Part shown: in pieces, positions 46,294 through 56,591 of the stretch
Numbering within the stretch: the first letter of the stretch is position 1
How the letters are laid out: each line of letters starts with the position of its first letter
NCBI RefSeq assembly: GCF_015710975.1
Contig: NZ_CP049783.1
Location: 4,941,501-5,005,500 of the forward strand
Source: Paenibacillus polymyxa
GTDB taxonomy: Bacteria; Bacillota; Bacilli; Paenibacillales; Paenibacillaceae
Reading direction: 5' to 3'
DNA: 64,000 nucleotides
Translations under genes and position numbers: made by a program
Notes under the pieces: model-generated
Told to the model about the DNA's origin: nothing
What the model saw: the letters and a program-made list of their open reading frames with translations, nothing else
Database searches by the model: none

Positions 46294-48459
46294 ATGCGCG
46301 CACGAATGGTAAAAGCGAATACAAGGAATGTAATCGGTAGCTATTGCAAATGGATCGCGGCTGGGATGATTGTAACTCTCACGGGATGCTCGCTTGCATC
46401 CGCCGCTCCTTCACCTTCACTCTCATCCCCAAGTAAAACTAGTGAATCTACCTCCTCCCTGGTTACATTTCAATTGCAAGAGGCTACGATTGCTCAGATG
46501 CAGGACGCGATGAAGTCAGGAGCACTGTCGAGTGTCGAGCTCACAGCCATGTACCTCAACCGGGTATACGCCTATGATTCTAGTGGCATTCGGCTGAATT
46601 CAATCCCTGTTCTAAATCCCAATGTGCTAAAAGAAGCTGCTCAGGCTGATCAGCTAAGGGCACAGGGGATTAATACCGGGCCTCTGCAAGGCATCCCCTA
46701 CACAGTTAAAGACAGTTACAAGGTTAAAGGACTCACTGTTGCTTCTGGATCTCCGGCTTTTAAAAACCTGATGGCAAAAGATGATGCCTTTACTGTAGAG
46801 AAGATACGCAAATCCGGTGGAGTGCTAATTGGTAAAACCAACATGCCGCCAATGGCAGCAGGAGGAATGCAAAGAGGCGTTTATGGCCGTGCTGAAAGTC
46901 CGTACAATCCAAATTATTTGGCTGCAGCCTGGTACTCTGGCTCCTCTAACGGATCTGGCGTGTCAACAGCCGCCAACCTTGCTGCCTTTGGTATGGGGGA
47001 AGAAACAGTATCTTCTGGAAGATCACCAGCATCTAACAATGGTTTAATTGCCTACACGCCATCGCGGGGCTTAATCTCCATTCGGGGGAATTGGCCGCTT
47101 TTTCCTATACGGGATGTCGTGGTCCCACATACAAGAACTGTCGAGGACATGCTCCGCTTGCTTGACGTGATTGTTGTAGAGGATAAAATCACAAAAGGTG
47201 ATTTCTGGCGAGAACAGAAAGCCGTTCGCCTCCCTTCTGTCAACAGTGTTCGTCCCAATTCCTATCTAGAGCTGCGAGATACTCAAGCTTTGAAAGGCAA
47301 ACGAATCGGTGTTCCGAAAATCTATATCGGTAAGGACCATGAAACCACAACTCCGATTAAATTCAGACCTTCAATACAAGCATTATGGGAAAAAGCTGTA
47401 AAGGATTTAACAGCTCTTGGAGCTGAAGTTGTGGAAGTTGACTTCCCTTTGCAAGTGAACAGCGAGAAGGACCGACCAACAGCGAAAACACCTGAAGAAC
47501 GTGGTTTGATGCCGGCAAAATGGAGTGAAAAGGAATTCGGGCTGCTTAATCCTTATGCAGCTGAGGAATTCCTTAAAAGTGTGGGCGATCCGAATTTCCC
47601 GTCATGGGCTAATATCGACCCTGCAACTGTCTTCCCGAATCCGCCCGGTTCGGTAGATGCCAAACGTGGCAGAGACCTTGGTCACTATGACGTATTCATT
47701 GAAACCATAAAGAAAGGCGTCACCCCTTTCGAACAAATTCCTCAGTTTCATGAAGGGTTGCGGGGGCTGGAAAATGTACGAAAGATAGATTTTGAAAATT
47801 GGATGAAGCAAAACAACCTTGATTTTATTGCTTTCCCGGCCAATTCGAATATTGGCAAGGCTGATTCTGATGTGAATGAAACGTCTTATGAGGAGGCTTG
47901 GGAGAATGGCAACTATTTCTCCAATACGAATTTCCTTCTACGCGAGTACGGGATCCCAAGTGTGTCTGTGAGTATGGGCGCAATGAAGGATACGGGTATG
48001 CCCGTCAATCTGACGATGGCAGGTGCCGCATATAGCGATAATGACCTGCTTCGATACGCTTATTCCTATGAGCAGGCAACCAAAAACCGTCCTATTGCAA
48101 CACGCACGCCAGCGCTTGAGGATGAAACCTTTTCCTATAACCCGCAAACTGCTCTTCCACCCTCTAAACGCAAGGAAACAGGAGCCCCTGCACTTAAGTT
48201 GAATGCTTCGGTCAAAGACGATGTTCTCGCTTTGGAAGGTTCAGTCACAGATCAAAGCGAAATCGCGCAGCTCAAAGTTTATGTCAATGGCATGCGTGTC
48301 GCTATTACAGAAGATAAAGCTAATTGGTCAGCAGCGCTCCCAACTACTAAATTCAAGCAGGGAGGCGCCTCCCAAGCTGATACACTGCATATTCTCGTGC
48401 TGGCGAAGGATATTTACGGAAATACCGCAGCTCAAATCAAGTCTGTCACTTTACCCTAA
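46294..48459 (+). CDS. Lipoprotein amidase (amidase signature family)
   Basis: A 721-aa protein. A basic N-terminus and hydrophobic stretch end in LTGC (lipobox, Cys32), so it is lipid-anchored outside the membrane. The amidase signature domain (about 60-590) has the catalytic Lys in YTVKDSYKVKG, a Ser/Gly-rich stretch SGSSNGSGVSTAANLAAFGM and EETVSSGRSPASN with the candidate nucleophile Ser. The usual GGSSGGSAAA and DTGGSIR motifs are clearly altered. Residues 600-721 form a likely Ig-like domain. ATG at 46294 is ten bases after AAGGAG; the in-frame 168 bases upstream are non-coding in character. The substrate is unknown. Confidence 0.85.
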   Translation: MRARMVKANTRNVIGSYCKWIAAGMIVTLTGCSLASAAPSPSLSSPSKTSESTSSLVTFQLQEATIAQMQDAMKSGALSSVELTAMYLNRVYAYDSSGIRLNSIPVLNPNVLKEAAQADQLRAQGINTGPLQGIPYTVKDSYKVKGLTVASGSPAFKNLMAKDDAFTVEKIRKSGGVLIGKTNMPPMAAGGMQRGVYGRAESPYNPNYLAAAWYSGSSNGSGVSTAANLAAFGMGEETVSSGRSPASNNGLIAYTPSRGLISIRGNWPLFPIRDVVVPHTRTVEDMLRLLDVIVVEDKITKGDFWREQKAVRLPSVNSVRPNSYLELRDTQALKGKRIGVPKIYIGKDHETTTPIKFRPSIQALWEKAVKDLTALGAEVVEVDFPLQVNSEKDRPTAKTPEERGLMPAKWSEKEFGLLNPYAAEEFLKSVGDPNFPSWANIDPATVFPNPPGSVDAKRGRDLGHYDVFIETIKKGVTPFEQIPQFHEGLRGLENVRKIDFENWMKQNNLDFIAFPANSNIGKADSDVNETSYEEAWENGNYFSNTNFLLREYGIPSVSVSMGAMKDTGMPVNLTMAGAAYSDNDLLRYAYSYEQATKNRPIATRTPALEDETFSYNPQTALPPSKRKETGAPALKLNASVKDDVLALEGSVTDQSEIAQLKVYVNGMRVAITEDKANWSAALPTTKFKQGGASQADTLHILVLAKDIYGNTAAQIKSVTLP

Positions 48460-48570
48460 TGACGAAGGACATCATGGTCTTAGCAACGGGATCATTGAGC
48501 TGGGCAGGCTGGAGGTTGGTCAGATGAAGCTGTAACTTCCAGCTCTTTGAATTAAATATTTAAATTAGCA

Positions 48571-48606
48571 AACTCCCTCGCTGCTTTCGCAGTATAGGGA
48601 GTTTTT
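48571..48606. terminator. Terminator of the amidase gene
   Basis: AACTCCCT and AGGGAGTT stem with a TTTTT tail on the plus strand. Confidence 0.8.
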
Positions 48607-48625
48607 CTTCAAATCCCATCATTAT

Positions 48626-48780
48626 TCAGCTTACCTGCTTCAGTCCAACCGCTGAACTGAGTACTATCGCAATGAATAAAATTCTCGTGGTATTACGTGA
48701 TTCACCATAAAGGATCATATCCAGTATGGCCCCGACCAAAGCTCCAATACCAGTTTTTGATAACGCTGCAAATGTAGTGC
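48626..48780 (-). pseudogene. Small multidrug resistance (SMR) transporter C-terminal remnant
   Basis: The minus-strand frame gives SKTGIGALVGAILDMILYGE then SRNTTRILFIAIVLSSAVGL and KQVS, ending at 48626. It resembles the last helices of SMR efflux proteins ('W.GiG.vga.ilG...fgE......l..i.lI..giiGLK'). The N-terminal helices with the key Glu are missing. The interval to 48941 otherwise holds only a weak hairpin at about 48797-48846. Confidence 0.65.
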
Positions 48781-48941
48781 GGAACTAAAGCAGCAATGAA
48801 AAAAAGCCTGAGATCATACTGCATACAGCAGTTTTTCTCCCAGGCTCTTATCCCTCCGTGACACAGTACAACGACTGTGAGTTTTCTCTTGGACCAGCCG
48901 ATATGACATCGCGGAACCCTAGAAAATCTTTTTAAATTCAA

Positions 48942-49481
<540 letters not shown>

Positions 49482-49494
49482 TCATATAAATCAA

Positions 49495-49947
49495 TTAATA
49501 ATTTCTTTTGTTCCCTTTTTTCACGAATTCCCATTCATCACTTATATTTTTTCTTACTCTTTGAAGAAGAGTAAAAATAGTGTTTACTTCACTTTCCGAA
49601 AATCCCGCTAATGCAACTTGATCCGAATAATCATGTTCTCTTTTTATGAAAGGATAAACACTGTTTCCTTTTTCTGTTGGAAAGAGTTTATTAATTTTTT
49701 TGTTATGCTGATCCTCTTTCTTTTCAATAAAACCATTAATTACAAGTTTTTGGATAGCGCGAGATGCTGTTGTTCGATCTACTTTTATCATCTCAGCTAA
49801 CTTTTCTTGAATAATTCCTGGGTTTTCACATATTCGTACAAGGTATAAATACTGTCCTTTTGTAAGGTCATATTCTTTGAATTCAATATTACTGATAGAA
49901 TCTAATGCCCTTGCTATCATTCCAATTTCACGAAGTACTTCCTTCAT
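49495..49947 (-). CDS. MarR-family regulator upstream of paiA
   Basis: A 150-aa winged-helix protein: LTKGQYLYLVRICENPGIIQEKLAEMIKVDRTTASRAIQKL is the HTH, and NKLFPTEKGNSVYPF follows the wing. It is co-directional with paiA (about 30-bp gap) and divergent from the YczE-like gene. Two TTGCAAATGCAA-type elements in the divergent promoter are likely its operators, so it may control all three genes. The ligand is unknown. Confidence 0.87.
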   Translation of the reverse strand: MKEVLREIGMIARALDSISNIEFKEYDLTKGQYLYLVRICENPGIIQEKLAEMIKVDRTTASRAIQKLVINGFIEKKEDQHNKKINKLFPTEKGNSVYPFIKREHDYSDQVALAGFSESEVNTIFTLLQRVRKNISDEWEFVKKGNKRNY

Positions 49948-49972
49948 AATGAACTCCTTTGCCCCTATTTTG

Positions 49973-50031
49973 TTGCAAATGCAATAAACATAGTATATAT
50001 TTAATCTACCCTAATTTTGTTGCATTTGCAA
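49973..50031. promoter_or_regulatory. Pair of inverted TTGCAAATGCAA operators between marR and the YczE-like gene
   Basis: TTGCAAATGCAA (49973-49984) and its exact reverse complement TTGCATTTGCAA (50020-50031), each preceded by ATTTTG. They are centred 47 bp apart in the divergent promoter region. Confidence 0.72.
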
Positions 50032-50061
50032 CTTGAAATTATAATAAAGAGGTCGAGTAAA

Positions 50062-50705
50062 GTGAAATATGTTTTTTTTGTAATAGGAATTTTTATATTA
50101 TCCCTTGGTATTTCTTTCACTATACAATCAGACCTTGGGACATCACCTTTTGATGCACTATTGGTAGGACTATCCACAAATGTGGGGCTTACTGTAGGAA
50201 GTTGGGAAATCATAATGGCTTTAATCTTGATCTGTTGTAATTCACTTTTAAAAAGACAAAAACCAGAAGTTTTGGGGTTGTTAACAGCATTTATAACGGG
50301 GATTGGTATTGATATGTGGCTTTTTTTATTGCAGGATTTAATAACACCTGAACTATGGTACAGCAAAGTTGTTTGTTTTGGAATTGGTTTAGTTATTGTG
50401 GGATTAGGAACTGCAACCTATTTACAGACAAACTTTGCACCCATTCCAGTTGACCGATTAACCATAATCATACAAGAATTAACTGGAAAAAATCTATTTT
50501 TTTCGAGAACATTCATTTACCTTATCTTCTTGATCATAGCACTCATTTTAAATGGACCCATTGGCATTGGAACTTTGTTAACTGTTTGTTTAGGGGGGTA
50601 ATACTCAATTATTTCATGCCCCTCACTGGAAAAGTATTAGACCGCATATTAACACACTCTGGTACATCACCAAATCATGATAAAGATAAAAAGCATTCAA
50701 TGTAG
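50062..50705 (+). pseudogene. YczE/YitT-like membrane protein, frameshifted in a six-G run
   Basis: From GTG at 50062 (GAGG nine bases upstream) the frame encodes a five-helix membrane protein with IQSDLGTSPFDALLVGLS and LQTNFAPIPVDRLTIIIQ, the repeat motif of the YczE group. It stops at 50601 right after TVCLGG. The next frame continues as VILNYFMPLTGKVLDRIL to 50705, which completes the usual last helix and tail (about 214 aa in all). One extra G in the run 50593-50598 would join them. Same lesion type as in the gerC-like gene. Confidence 0.8.
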
Positions 50706-50718
50706 AATGCTTTTTATC
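50685..50718. terminator. Terminator overlapping the end of the YczE-like gene
   Basis: GATAAAAAGCATTC pairs perfectly with GAATGCTTTTTATC. The stop codon of the restored frame (50703-50705) lies in the loop, which supports that frame as the original one. Confidence 0.85.
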
Positions 50719-50916
50719 TTTCTTATTCAACTGACCTGATCTGAAGGCATAATATCATTATATTAATTTCAATACAGAATCTTTGTTTTCAGTTTTAAGT
50801 TTCTCTAAAAGAATTGGTACAGTTATTTGTCTCTTAATTGGTACTTTAATTGTGTCTAATTCATTTTTATAATGTGTTTGTGTTTTGAAGGTCAATTCAT
50901 AAAGGAGTGTAACTTT

Positions 50917-51804
50917 ATGTTCCACGGATTATCTGCTTTTCCACTCACCCCGGTGAATGAGACAGGCATTAACGAAAAAGCATTTGTAGCACTGATTCAA
51001 CGATTAGTTGCAGCTGGTGTAGACTCAATTGGGGCATTGGGTTCAACTGGAAATTATGCATATCTTAATCGAGAAGAACGTTTCCGGGTTCTTCAACTTG
51101 CTGTCCACTCAGCAGACGGGATTCCCGTGATGACAAGTATAAGTGCGATTCGTACCTTAGAAGTACTTCGATTAGCGGAAGATGCACAAAAAGCAGGAGC
51201 AAGTGCAGTGCTGCTAGCCCCTATCTCCTATCAAGCACTAACGAATGAAGAAGTATTTTCACTCTATGAACAGGTAACCCGTTCACTCTCCATTCCACTT
51301 TGTGTCTATGATAATCCAGGTACCTCCCATTTTCATTTCAGTGACGAATTGCACGGCCGAATTGCTGAGTTACCTCATGTTGGTTCTATTAAGATTCCCG
51401 GAGTACCTACTGATCCCGAAGCAGCCAAGACACGCATCAAAAAACTACGAGAGTCGATTCCTCCCCATGTAACTATAGGAGTAAGTGGAGATTCATTTGC
51501 AGTCACCGGCTTGAATGCAGGTTGTGAAGCATGGTACTCCGTTCTCGCTGGTTTGTTTCCAAAGGCATGTCTAAAAATAACCCGATTGGCCCAGGACGGT
51601 TTTGCTGACGAAGCAGAACGACTCTCGACACTACTTGAACCTATTTGGACGTTATTTCATCAGTATGGTAGCCTTCGTGTTGTTTCAGCAGCAGCAGAAA
51701 TAAGTGGCTTAATCTCAAGTCCCAGTCTTCCTTTGCCCTTACAACCATTGAATCAATCAGCTAGAGAACACTTGAAACTTATACTAAAGAATCTTCAGGA
51801 ATGA
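50917..51804 (+). CDS. Dihydrodipicolinate synthase / N-acetylneuraminate lyase family protein
   Basis: A 295-aa TIM-barrel class I aldolase. LGSTGNYAYL corresponds to the GxxGE pyruvate carboxylate motif (Glu replaced by Asn), VYDNPGT has Tyr131 and SIKIPGVP has the Schiff-base Lys159. It condenses or cleaves pyruvate-derived keto acids. It stands alone rather than in a lysine operon, with its own terminator, so a sugar-acid aldolase role is as likely as DapA. ATG at 50917 follows AAAGGAG. The nearby hexuronate genes make a keto-acid substrate attractive, but this is only context. Confidence 0.85.
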   Translation: MFHGLSAFPLTPVNETGINEKAFVALIQRLVAAGVDSIGALGSTGNYAYLNREERFRVLQLAVHSADGIPVMTSISAIRTLEVLRLAEDAQKAGASAVLLAPISYQALTNEEVFSLYEQVTRSLSIPLCVYDNPGTSHFHFSDELHGRIAELPHVGSIKIPGVPTDPEAAKTRIKKLRESIPPHVTIGVSGDSFAVTGLNAGCEAWYSVLAGLFPKACLKITRLAQDGFADEAERLSTLLEPIWTLFHQYGSLRVVSAAAEISGLISSPSLPLPLQPLNQSAREHLKLILKNLQE

Positions 51805-51828
51805 ATTGTTTCTTTTACTATTTATCAA

Positions 51829-51871
51829 AAAAAGAGCGGAATCTCAACATGTATCTAGATTCCGCTCTTTC
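51829..51871. terminator. Bidirectional terminator between DapA-like and GH115 genes
   Basis: AAAGAGCGGAATCT pairs with AGATTCCGCTCTTT around a 12-base loop, with A and T runs on both sides. Confidence 0.88.
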
Positions 51872-51893
51872 AGCATGGAGACGCTGCTTTAGC

Positions 51894-54800
51894 TTAGGAC
51901 TGTTTTCTTATCGAATCCGTCCAGAGAGCATCCACAGGCGGTAATTCGCTCCCTTGTGTCATATATATCCGGTCGACTCTGAGTTGTGACTTTCGAGCTA
52001 AGATCGAAAACAGGTGAACACCACTGGGCAATTCCAAATCCGACAGTAAACACCAATAGTACACTTGAGCGGTGTTATACGTATGCAGTGTGCCCTTGCC
52101 CAGTTGTTCGGATAACGGTCTTACTACGCCGTCCAGCGATAAGTAGCATGAATCGGATTGGTCGTTATGATGTCGAACCAAAATCCAAATATGGTAAAGA
52201 CCTGAATTCGTGATGTTTATTTTGTAATGCATCGCTGGAGCAATATCCGGGTTATCCCACTGCCTTCCAGGCTCAGAGACATGCATGGCGAAACCTGTTC
52301 TTCCATTGGTTTCGGCCTGTAAGTGGCTCCAATGAATAGCAGTACCGTCTTTACTGGACGTGAGATATGCATTTTCAGAGTTTTCCAGCGCATATTCGGC
52401 TTCGATCGCAACGATGCCGTTCGATTCGATAAACATACCCGCACCAAATTCTTTTATAACATCCTTTGTACCATCAGCATCACAAATGTTTGCATAGCGT
52501 TTATCCCCTAACGTGGTCTGCGGAACATCAAAACATTTCAAGAAGATTTCATCGATGGTGGCGTAAAAATCTCTTGTGGCATAAAGGACGACGGGAAGAG
52601 GTACTTCATGCTCTCCCGTTTCGTAAAATTGATTACATAATTGTTCGACTTCATTCCAATTCACAGTAGAACTTTCCAGTCCATGATCGGTAACCAGCCT
52701 ATGATGATGCTCACTGGAAATCGGTCCTAAATTGCTCGTTTTTTGCTCTTTCGTATATATCACGAACTTGTTGATAGTGACATAAGGATCTACCATATAA
52801 ATTTTTAAGACATGTATACCGGAAGCCAGGTAGGGCAGCTCCACTCTCATTTTCTCACCGTTATTAAAGACGGCTTCCTGCCAAGCCCCCAACCACTCGT
52901 CACGAGTCTCTGATTCTACCAGGATGGGTGCTGTATCATCGACTCCAATACCGAAACGAATATTGCCTGTCGAATTTAAAGTAAGAAAACGATGAATCTC
53001 TAAGGTAAACTGTCCAGCCTCTTTCAAAAAAATATCGTATCCTAAATATGGATGATTCTTAAGCTCTCCTGCAAGCGGTCGTAGTTCACCGCTCCAGGCC
53101 ATCATCGCGGCTCCCTCATACCTTGCCATCCCCGGTATGGCCACCCAACCGGACTTATCGGTCGAATCTACACCGGGAACATTATGGTCGTAGGAGGCTG
53201 CTGGGATAGACACATACCCGTCTGCCTCTATATGTCCGTAAAACGTTTCAGGAACATTTACACCTTCCTCAACTTGCACCTTTATTGGAACAGATGTCAT
53301 ATCTTTATGGTTTCGGACGGTCAGTTGCGCAGTCTTTCCCGCATGCTTATACGGATCGATGACCGAGACAAGAATTCTTTTCTCCGTTTGGATCGATCCT
53401 TCACTTTCGGAAAGAATGATCCAATCTGCGTCTTCCATTACCTCAATCGTGAATGGAATGGTTCCTTTCCCCTGGTTTCCAATCTCGAACCATTTTTGTT
53501 TCTGACCATGGATGGAAAAGCGCAGCGTTGTTTCTTCATTCCAAAGGTCGATTCTCATGCCACCTTGAGCAATTTTCAATGCGGGCTTTCGCGCAGGATA
53601 CAAGGCGGTAGGCGGTGGTGGAAAACTTTCCGGTGTCAGGATTCCGTTCCACTTGCCTTCACTCATTTTTGCGTTATAGAAATGAAGCATTCTTCGTTTG
53701 TAGTCCGCCATTTTTACCGAAAGCTCCACATATAGGTCAGCAGCCTGCATGTTTCCGCGCTCATAAGAAAGCGTGTTTCTGTCGGCAAAATAAAACTCAT
53801 GGTTGGTATAATACGATGCGTGAATTTTCATGAGAAACATCTGGAAAAATGCAACCCGCTCCTGGACCGGAAGGCTGTACATTATGGCATTGCCTCGACG
53901 AAAAACATCCTCCAACCGCATTAATCTACGCCCTGCTTCATCACCTAATACAGTTTGTGAAAACACATTGGATTGCATATGTTCGATCTTTCGTACGTTA
54001 GTGACCTGTGCAAATGTTTCGTATATTTCCGCAGCTTCAGATCCGTGGTTGCCGGAAAAATTGGCGTTTATCCAAGATTCGACGAATTGAGATGCATTCT
54101 TGGTCATTCCTTCTTCTTTGCTGGCTTCCCAGCCAGATCGCAAAAAGAATTCCATATCCTGTTCAAGGGGCTTCAACCCGCCAACATTCAGAATCCACAA
54201 TTTCCGGATTCCCGATTCATACGATTTTTTCAATTCATTCCCTGTATGGGCCAATGGAATTGAATTGATAAAAAGATAACTCATCGCCGTTCCTGGAGCT
54301 GCCCAGTAAGAACTGTGATAATACAAACCGTTGCCTCCACTGCGTTGACGCTCCTTCTCATTCGGATATCGGCGCATATGCCCAAAGTTGTCGTTTGCCC
54401 AAATGAGGGTCACACCTTCAGGTAGATCAAGACCTCGGTCATATAGCTCTAATACTTCTTTGTACGGGATAAATGTCCGTAATGAAGCATTTTCTTTTGA
54501 CTCGCCGATCACGTCCTTGAGAATTTGCTTTTGATCCTGTATGACCTTTCCTAAGAGAGAACTCTTGGCTTTTGCCCGTTCTTCCTTAGACATGGAATTA
54601 TCCTCATCAATGGACTGCGTATGAAATCCGGAATCATGGATTCCACGCATACCAACTGTATAACACACCTCGTAATTTTTATTCTTCTCAACACTTTCCC
54701 GCCAATATTCCTGTAGAATTTCGCGATTTCGACCTTCGATGGAATAATCGTATGAGACGTCGTCATAACCCTTGGCTGCGAGCCATGGCTCCCATTCATT

Positions 54801-55541
54801 CTGGTTGCTGCGAAGCAACATATCGCAATGCGACGTGCCTACTACAATCCCCATTCTTTCCGCGAGTGCTCCATTTTCGGGATTCTCATTAAAATAATTC
54901 ACATGCATGGCAGGCCAAATGAAATTGGCTTTCAGACGAAGTAAAAGTTCAAAAATAGATTGATACGCGTCAGGTCCGATTGTGTCATCTTGAGTATGAA
55001 TCTTGGCCCAGTCATCAAGCTCTTCCTCATCATTCAGGAAAATTCCCCGGTACTGAACCGCTGGCCAATCTGCTTTGGAGAAGTCCAAAGGCAAACAAAA
55101 TACATCGCAGGTTTTCACCGGTACATCCGCCCAGTAATACCACGGAGACACACCCATCGCCTCGCACAAGTCATAGATTCCGAAGATGGTACCGCGCCTG
55201 TCGGTTCCTATGATATATAACACACCGTCAATGACTTCCTGAAGAAATGCTTCCCACCGGTACGAGCCATCCTCCAACACTAGTTTTTTCAGCGATACCC
55301 CTTTATCTTGCAGATAAGCGAGTAACAGCTCATTGTCTGTGATCGTGCCGATCACGATGCTGCTTTGGTCCATTTCTTTTGCTCGCACTAGCTTACAACC
55401 GCAAACCCAATCAATATCTCGCATAAGATTGCAAAAAGCAAGATGCACTGCGCTGTTTTCCATTTCGGAAACAAAAACAGGCACCGTGTGATTTCTTTTC
55501 AACAGTTCAAATTCATTCTGGGTTCCTTGGTGTGACTTCAA
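51894..55541 (-). CDS. GH115 xylan alpha-1,2-glucuronidase
   Basis: A 1215-aa protein without signal peptide. The N-terminal domain (SIVIGTI, IIGTDRRGTIFGIYDLCEAMGVSPWYYWADVP) and the barrel that follows (VQYRGIFLNDEEELDDW, ANFIWPAMH, YTVGMRGIHDSGF, IWANDNFGHMRRYPN) are characteristic of GH115, which removes (methyl)glucuronic acid from xylan. Beta-sandwich domains fill the C-terminal third. It starts at TTG with GGAGG eight bases upstream. Lack of an export signal suggests action on imported xylo-oligosaccharides. It is divergent from an AraC regulator, and genes for hexuronate use lie beyond, which completes the pathway. Confidence 0.92.
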   Translation of the reverse strand: MKSHQGTQNEFELLKRNHTVPVFVSEMENSAVHLAFCNLMRDIDWVCGCKLVRAKEMDQSSIVIGTITDNELLLAYLQDKGVSLKKLVLEDGSYRWEAFLQEVIDGVLYIIGTDRRGTIFGIYDLCEAMGVSPWYYWADVPVKTCDVFCLPLDFSKADWPAVQYRGIFLNDEEELDDWAKIHTQDDTIGPDAYQSIFELLLRLKANFIWPAMHVNYFNENPENGALAERMGIVVGTSHCDMLLRSNQNEWEPWLAAKGYDDVSYDYSIEGRNREILQEYWRESVEKNKNYEVCYTVGMRGIHDSGFHTQSIDEDNSMSKEERAKAKSSLLGKVIQDQKQILKDVIGESKENASLRTFIPYKEVLELYDRGLDLPEGVTLIWANDNFGHMRRYPNEKERQRSGGNGLYYHSSYWAAPGTAMSYLFINSIPLAHTGNELKKSYESGIRKLWILNVGGLKPLEQDMEFFLRSGWEASKEEGMTKNASQFVESWINANFSGNHGSEAAEIYETFAQVTNVRKIEHMQSNVFSQTVLGDEAGRRLMRLEDVFRRGNAIMYSLPVQERVAFFQMFLMKIHASYYTNHEFYFADRNTLSYERGNMQAADLYVELSVKMADYKRRMLHFYNAKMSEGKWNGILTPESFPPPPTALYPARKPALKIAQGGMRIDLWNEETTLRFSIHGQKQKWFEIGNQGKGTIPFTIEVMEDADWIILSESEGSIQTEKRILVSVIDPYKHAGKTAQLTVRNHKDMTSVPIKVQVEEGVNVPETFYGHIEADGYVSIPAASYDHNVPGVDSTDKSGWVAIPGMARYEGAAMMAWSGELRPLAGELKNHPYLGYDIFLKEAGQFTLEIHRFLTLNSTGNIRFGIGVDDTAPILVESETRDEWLGAWQEAVFNNGEKMRVELPYLASGIHVLKIYMVDPYVTINKFVIYTKEQKTSNLGPISSEHHHRLVTDHGLESSTVNWNEVEQLCNQFYETGEHEVPLPVVLYATRDFYATIDEIFLKCFDVPQTTLGDKRYANICDADGTKDVIKEFGAGMFIESNGIVAIEAEYALENSENAYLTSSKDGTAIHWSHLQAETNGRTGFAMHVSEPGRQWDNPDIAPAMHYKINITNSGLYHIWILVRHHNDQSDSCYLSLDGVVRPLSEQLGKGTLHTYNTAQVYYWCLLSDLELPSGVHLFSILARKSQLRVDRIYMTQGSELPPVDALWTDSIRKQS

Positions 55542-55680
55542 GTGTCTAACCTCCTCGTGTGCTCCATTCGGAAGAAAATCTGGTAGCTAAACTATACCTG
55601 AATACCAAGCAATAATCTTTTAATATGTTGCCGAATTATCGATTTATTATATTATATTGCTATAGGATGGAGGTTGAGCA

Positions 55681-56493
55681 ATGGTTGCTGATGTAAGTCA
55701 TACGCACCCCCTATTTTCAATCGAGTATGTCGTCCATGATGCAGACCACAACATGACCAATTTTCATTATCACGATGCATATGAACTTTATTTTCTAGAA
55801 AAAGGGTATCATCAGATTTTGATCCAGGACTCCATCTATGACATTAAGCTGCATGATGTTGCACTGTTTAAACCAAATCTGTTCCATAAAAGCTACCAAA
55901 ATCAAGGTTGTGCCAGAACATGTGTCTATTTTACGGAGCGTTTCTTGCGATTATATTTTACGGAACGGGCAATAAAATCTTTATTAGGCTGCTTTGATAC
56001 AGAAATTATCTCTTTGAAAGAAGAAGTATTTGCGAAAGTGAAAAGACTATTAAAGTCCCTGGAGAAAGAAAACGTCTCGGGTGAGAGTGACCGTATTTTT
56101 ATACTTTTAGCTGAACTGTTATCTCTATTAAATAATAATAAGGATTCCCAAACAGTGGAGCAGCAGTCTTCCAAGTACGCTAACTTTGGACCTATTCTGT
56201 CGTACATCAACCAAAACTATAACAAAATCACCAAAATCGAAGATATTGCAAAGTCGTTTTACATGTCCAAATATTATTTGTGTCATCGTTTTAAAGAAGC
56301 CACGGGACTTACGGTTATTCAATATTTAAATAACATTAAGATTCAACATGCTTGCAACTTGCTGATCAATACAAAGTTAACGATACTCGAGATTGGTAAC
56401 GAATGTGGCTTCAACTCGTCCATGTATTTTTGTAAGATCTTTAAACAAACGGTATTTATGACACCAAGGGAATTTAGAAAGAAAGCTAGATAA
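55681..56493 (+). CDS. AraC-family transcriptional regulator
   Basis: A 270-aa activator-type protein. The N-terminal cupin-like domain (FHYHDAYELYFLEKG, HDVALFKPNLFHK) binds the effector; the C-terminal double HTH (about 170-268) has KIEDIAKSFYMSKYYLCHRFKEATG and ILEIGNECGFNSSMYFCKIFKQTV, ending TPREFRK. GGAGG is 7 bases from the ATG. Divergent from GH115 with a 140-bp spacer, it probably activates that gene in response to xylan-derived glucuronosyl sugars. Confidence 0.88.
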   Translation: MVADVSHTHPLFSIEYVVHDADHNMTNFHYHDAYELYFLEKGYHQILIQDSIYDIKLHDVALFKPNLFHKSYQNQGCARTCVYFTERFLRLYFTERAIKSLLGCFDTEIISLKEEVFAKVKRLLKSLEKENVSGESDRIFILLAELLSLLNNNKDSQTVEQQSSKYANFGPILSYINQNYNKITKIEDIAKSFYMSKYYLCHRFKEATGLTVIQYLNNIKIQHACNLLINTKLTILEIGNECGFNSSMYFCKIFKQTVFMTPREFRKKAR

Positions 56494-56591
56494 GATCATC
56501 TGTTATAGTTTTAGGCTAAAATTCATGACAGCTTGTGGGACGCGTATAAGCGTAATACGGGCTTATCTTCTAACGAAAAGAGGAATGTAAA

